Positions 61,019 through 64,000 of a stretch of DNA of 64,000 nucleotides are shown one piece after another (within the stretch, counting starts at the first letter, position 1; each line of letters starts with the position of its first letter). Both the position numbers and the translations under genes were made by a program. The stretch spans positions 1 through 64,000 of the forward strand of contig JAQTLM010000005.1 of the NCBI GenBank assembly GCA_028714895.1, given 5' to 3'. Origin of the DNA: Gallionella sp. Lineage in GTDB: Bacteria; Pseudomonadota; Gammaproteobacteria; Burkholderiales; Gallionellaceae. Below the pieces are notes generated by a model that was not told the origin of the DNA, did no database searches, and saw nothing but the letters and a program-made list of their open reading frames with translations.

Positions 61019-62113
61019 ATGAGTTTTAGCGAAGCCGATGTGCAAGGTGCATTGAAGAATTTGATCGACCCGAACACCAGGAAAGATTTCGCCAGCGGCA
61101 AAGTCCTGAAGAACGTCAAAATCGACGGCAACAACGTGTCACTGGACATTGTGCTCGGCTACCCTGCAAAGAGCGTGTGGGACGAGATTCGCGCCATGAT
61201 CGAAGCGCATCTCAAGGCGGCGTTGCCTGGCAGCGGCAACATCAGCGTTAACGTAACCAGCAAAGTGGTGCAGCACACGGTGCAGCATGGCGCGAAACTG
61301 GTGGATGGCGTGAGGAACATCATCGCAGTAGCGAGCGGCAAGGGCGGTGTGGGCAAGTCCACCACGGCAGTAAATATCGCGTTGGCCCTGGCGGCCGAAG
61401 GCGCGCGCGTAGGCATGCTGGATGCCGATATCTATGGGCCTTCGCAACCGACCATGCTGGGCATTTCCGGCCAGCCTACTACGGACGGCGAACATTTCAT
61501 GACGCCGATGACCAACTATGGTTTGCAGGCGATGTCCATCGGCTTCCTCATCGCCAGCGATGATACGCCGATGATCTGGCGCGGCCCGATGGTGACGCAG
61601 GCGCTGGATCAATTGCTGCGCCAGACGCGCTGGGATGACCTGGATTATTTGATTGTGGACTTGCCGCCCGGTACCGGCGACATCCAGCTTTCGCTGGCCC
61701 AGCAAGTGCCGCTCACCGGTGCGGTAATCGTGACCACCCCGCAGGACATCGCGCTGATGGATGCGCGCAAGGGGCTCAAGATGTTTGAGAAAGTCGGCGT
61801 CAAGATCGTCGGCATTGTGGAAAACATGAGCACGCATATCTGCTCGAAATGCGGGCATGAAGAGCATATTTTCGGATCGGGCGGCGGCGAGAAGATGTGC
61901 GCCGATTACGACACCGAATTTCTCGGCAGCCTGCCGCTGGATATCCGCATTCGCGAGCAGACCGATTCCGGCAAACCAACGGTCGTATCCGATCCCGACG
62001 GCAACATCGCGAAGTCGTACAAACAGATTGCGCGCCGTATCGCGGTCAAGGTCGCGGAAATGGCGCAGAACCGCACCTCGGTATTCCCGAAAGTGGTGGT
62101 GCAAAATACCTGA
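61019..62113 (+). CDS. apbC: Iron-sulfur cluster carrier ApbC/Mrp
   Basis: A 364-residue P-loop protein. An N-terminal MIP18-type domain (LIDPNTRKDFASGKVLKNVKIDGNNV) precedes the ATPase with ASGKGGVGKSTTAVNIALA (about residues 103-121), DADIYGPSQPTMLG and VDLPPGTGDIQLSL. A CSKC pair near residue 276 is the cluster-binding site. It carries or assembles [4Fe-4S] clusters for target enzymes in the cytosol. Length matches E. coli Mrp (369). Confidence 0.96.
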   Translation: MSFSEADVQGALKNLIDPNTRKDFASGKVLKNVKIDGNNVSLDIVLGYPAKSVWDEIRAMIEAHLKAALPGSGNISVNVTSKVVQHTVQHGAKLVDGVRNIIAVASGKGGVGKSTTAVNIALALAAEGARVGMLDADIYGPSQPTMLGISGQPTTDGEHFMTPMTNYGLQAMSIGFLIASDDTPMIWRGPMVTQALDQLLRQTRWDDLDYLIVDLPPGTGDIQLSLAQQVPLTGAVIVTTPQDIALMDARKGLKMFEKVGVKIVGIVENMSTHICSKCGHEEHIFGSGGGEKMCADYDTEFLGSLPLDIRIREQTDSGKPTVVSDPDGNIAKSYKQIARRIAVKVAEMAQNRTSVFPKVVVQNT

Positions 62114-62175
62114 AGAAGGGCCGTGGGCGGTGAGCTGTAAACAGGTCACTTTTTGCGGCACTCAGATCAAACACT

Positions 62176-62781
62176 ATGGCGCTGAATACTGAAAAATCAC
62201 CCCTGGCGTCACTTGAGCTATTGGAGCCCGGCAAGCTGCGCGTCGAATTTCCGGAGCGCCGCCAGCAAGCCTTGGGGACGGCTCAGGAGCGCCGCCAGCA
62301 TCCCCAGCAGTCAGGTACGGCGTCTTCAGACCGGATTGCGGCCATGCTCGAAAACGCGCAAATGTTCAAGGATCTTGAATGGGCGCAAATCGAGGCTTTA
62401 TCCGGCTATATCCAGCTTTATCGCGCCGCTCCCGGGGCAGTCCTGTTCCGCGAAGGCGACAAGGGGGATTTCATGTGCATCGTGCTGGAAGGCAAGCTCG
62501 AAGTGCGCAAGGAAGACAACCAGCATGTGGATAAGGTTGTTACGACGGTATTCCCCGGCCGCAGCCTGGGCGAAATGACGATCGTGGACGGTGAGCCGCG
62601 TTCCGCTACGGCGGTGGCTGTTGCATCGTCGACTTTGGCCGTCCTGACGCAGGAGAATTTTTTGCTGATCATGCGCGACAAACCCGCGCTCTCGGCAAAA
62701 TTGCTGCTCAAGATAGCGCAGCTGCTTAGCCAGCGTCTTCGCCTTACCAGCGGCATTCTGGTCGATTACCTGGAAAACTGA
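62176..62781 (+). CDS. Cyclic-nucleotide-binding domain protein without an output domain
   Basis: A 201-residue protein. Residues about 55-180 form a cNMP-binding fold: VLFREGDKGDFMCIVLEGKLEVRKED and a phosphate-binding cassette-like GRSLGEMTIVDGEPRSATAVA, with Arg in the expected place. There is no helix-turn-helix or enzyme domain after it. The N-terminus has a duplicated ERRQ(Q/H) stretch from a short tandem DNA repeat (GAGCGCCGCCAGCA at 62259-62272 and 62287-62300). Role unknown; it may sense cAMP or c-di-GMP-like ligands or act by protein contact. A strong terminator follows. Confidence 0.83.
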   Translation: MALNTEKSPLASLELLEPGKLRVEFPERRQQALGTAQERRQHPQQSGTASSDRIAAMLENAQMFKDLEWAQIEALSGYIQLYRAAPGAVLFREGDKGDFMCIVLEGKLEVRKEDNQHVDKVVTTVFPGRSLGEMTIVDGEPRSATAVAVASSTLAVLTQENFLLIMRDKPALSAKLLLKIAQLLSQRLRLTSGILVDYLEN

Positions 62782-62806
62782 GTTCGTATTGGCGCAGGGG
62801 TTTTAG

Positions 62807-62835
62807 AAAAAAGGCGCGATAAATCGCGCCTTTTT
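62807..62835. terminator. Bidirectional intrinsic terminator
   Basis: AAGGCGCGAT (62811-62820) pairs with ATCGCGCCTT (62823-62832) across a 2-base loop, flanked by A-run and T-run. It separates the cNMP-binding gene from the convergent ubiT and would stop both transcripts. Confidence 0.9.
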
Positions 62836-62854
62836 CATTTGATGAATAATTGAA

Positions 62855-63328
62855 TTACGCCAGCAGGCGTGTGCGAAGCTTGCCGAGCAAACGCCCCGGC
62901 AGCAGGGCGCGCAAATCCAGCGGCGGCAATTCCAGGGCATCCAGCGTATTCTTCACCAGCAGGCCAAGCTCGGTATCGCCTTCCATTACCAGGCGGCGGC
63001 TGAAAAATAGCGTGTCCGGGTCTTCCTTGCGCAGCGCCAGCAGGATGAAATCCTGGGCGCTGGCGCTGATGGTGAGGTCGGTTTGGCGTGCCGCGTGGCG
63101 TGCCATCAGGCCCTTCGGTCCGAGGGTGAAGTGAAAGGCAATGCCGGCATCTTTGACGCGGATGCATATCTGTTTGCCGTGCAGGGGCTCCCAGACTTCA
63201 TCGTGCAATTTGTCGTTCAGGGACAGATTGATGGCCCGCGTAAAAATCAGCGAATGGGGATAGCGGGGCAGCAGTGAAATAAGCGCACTGACGGGCTGCG
63301 GAATCAAAAAAAGCTTCATGCTGGTCAC
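62855..63328 (-). CDS. ubiT: Anaerobic ubiquinone biosynthesis accessory factor UbiT
   Basis: A 157-residue SCP2-domain protein: PQPVSALISLLPRYPHSLIFTRAINLSLNDKLHDEVWEPLHGKQICIRVKD, LTISASAQDFILLALRKEDPDTLFFSRRLVMEGDTELGLLVKNTLDAL. This fits UbiT (YhbT), a lipid-binding partner of UbiU-UbiV in oxygen-independent ubiquinone synthesis. It starts one base after the ubiV stop codon, on the same strand, so both are in one operon. Confidence 0.93.
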   Translation of the reverse strand: MTSMKLFLIPQPVSALISLLPRYPHSLIFTRAINLSLNDKLHDEVWEPLHGKQICIRVKDAGIAFHFTLGPKGLMARHAARQTDLTISASAQDFILLALRKEDPDTLFFSRRLVMEGDTELGLLVKNTLDALELPPLDLRALLPGRLLGKLRTRLLA

Positions 63329-63329
63329 C

Positions 63330-64000
63330 TTAGACGGTAGCTAACGGGTTGTTGCGGATGAAATCAAGGCCGGGTTTGCCGTGCCAATAGCCGTTGCAGG
63401 ACGCCGCCGGCATCAGGCCTTCGATCTGCGCCAAGGCTTGCGCAGAGGTGAGGCGCTGCTCCATGCCTTCCCGGAACAGGCGCAATATCTCGCCGGTATG
63501 GTGCGCCTGGGGGCTGACCCGCACCACGTCGATACCCGCATCCTGCAGGGTATCCAGTTCGCCGATCAGGTTATGCACCAGCGCCGATTGGGTCTGGATG
63601 CCGTTCAGCGTCAGAAATGGCTGCCCCTCGCGGGTTTTCAGCGCAAGGCCGTCCTCATAATCGAGGCATTTGAACTGGCAGTCGTCTTTCTGCAAATTAT
63701 GGTGGCGCGCGGTGAAGCAGCGTGCCGAAAAAGCCAGCGGCAGGCGCCCGTAAGCGAACACTTCGGTTTCACTGCCCGACTGGCGATTGCGCAGAACTGA
63801 CGCAAGCGCCTCGCGCGACATTTCCACCGGCATCACCCAGCGGGAAGCGCCCAGTCCGGCGAGCAAATCGAGGGTTTGCGGGTTGAAAATGTTCAGGGTT
63901 GAGCCTGCCACGAATGGCATTTTGTTTGCCAGCAGGCGCACCGCGCCCATGTCGTTGGCCTCCACGCGGAAATTTTCGTTTTCGGCGATCTTGCGCAGGG
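63330..64000 (-). CDS. ubiV: Anaerobic ubiquinone hydroxylase subunit UbiV (5' end outside the window)
   Basis: The last 220 or so residues of a U32-peptidase-family protein; the frame stays open to the window edge (LRKIAENENFRVEANDMGAV). Visible motifs: FVAGSTLNIFNPQTLDLLAGLGASRWVMPVEMSRE, EVFAYGRLPLAFSARCFTARHHNLQKDDCQFKC, with Cys residues that bind the [4Fe-4S] cluster in UbiV, and QTQSALVHNLIGELDTLQDAGIDVVRVSP. With UbiU it hydroxylates the ring without oxygen. The ubiU gene is expected just beyond position 64000. Confidence 0.93.
   Translation of the reverse strand, partial: LRKIAENENFRVEANDMGAVRLLANKMPFVAGSTLNIFNPQTLDLLAGLGASRWVMPVEMSREALASVLRNRQSGSETEVFAYGRLPLAFSARCFTARHHNLQKDDCQFKCLDYEDGLALKTREGQPFLTLNGIQTQSALVHNLIGELDTLQDAGIDVVRVSPQAHHTGEILRLFREGMEQRLTSAQALAQIEGLMPAASCNGYWHGKPGLDFIRNNPLATV

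Overview
The window looks like a chromosomal segment of a Betaproteobacterium, most likely of the Nitrosomonadales/Gallionellaceae type. This is inferred from gene order and families: the algH-ruvX-pyrB-pyrC' block, a Thiobacillus-type GshA, metX-metW, a PTS with only EIIA-HPr-EI, the anaerobic ubiquinone genes ubiT/ubiV, and many short dispersed inverted repeats. No sequence search was run. Most of the 64 kb is housekeeping in short operons. No rRNA, tRNA or CRISPR array was seen.

Layout. 0-0.9 kb: a Phd/RelE-type toxin-antitoxin pair and an internally deleted ORF6N-domain gene. 0.9-6.7 kb: minus-strand operon algH-ruvX-pyrB-pyrC' (the dihydroorotase has lost its metal ligands), facing gshA-apbE. 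6.8-12.7 kb: EIIA-ptsH-ptsI, then metX behind a SAM-II riboswitch with an intrinsic terminator, metW, and an AmpG-like permease. 12.7-16.7 kb: amidinotransferase-fold enzyme, SMUG1-type DNA glycosylase, DUF4160/DUF2442 pair, argA. 16.8-24.1 kb: a two-partner secretion operon (TpsB, a 1243-residue TpsA with MBG domains, a PAPS-type sulfotransferase and a FecR-domain protein), the most system-like accessory cluster here. 24.1-29.6 kb: tautomerase, rsmE, thioredoxin-fold protein, inositol-phosphatase family enzyme, trkA-trkH. 29.8-37.3 kb: Pil-Chp twitching chemosensory operon. 37.4-44.7 kb: decayed IS30-type element, then an RND efflux operon ending in its own TetR gene. 44.7-48.9 kb: rsmI facing lpoA-yraN-SIS gene-BON lipoprotein-rfaE2, the same order as the E. 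coli yraLMNOP locus. 49-54.6 kb: ubiE, a DUF2971 gene, a second toxin-antitoxin pair, yjdM, a Cys-rich small protein, an RluA-family synthase, comM, ubiK. 54.6-57.6 kb: porin-glnK-amtB nitrogen operon behind a sigma-54 promoter and an NtrC-like dyad. 57.6-64 kb: purU, an ABC-F protein, DUF971-apbC, a cNMP-binding protein, ubiT and the start of ubiV.

The most notable points are: the SAM-II riboswitch attenuator of metX; two independent in-frame insertions of palindromic repeats inside coding genes (apbE and the RluA-family gene), with further palindromic repeats between genes; the TPS-sulfotransferase-FecR operon; the sigma-54/NtrC-controlled porin-glnK-amtB operon; and a DUF971 protein with a Cys/His tail next to the Fe-S carrier ApbC.
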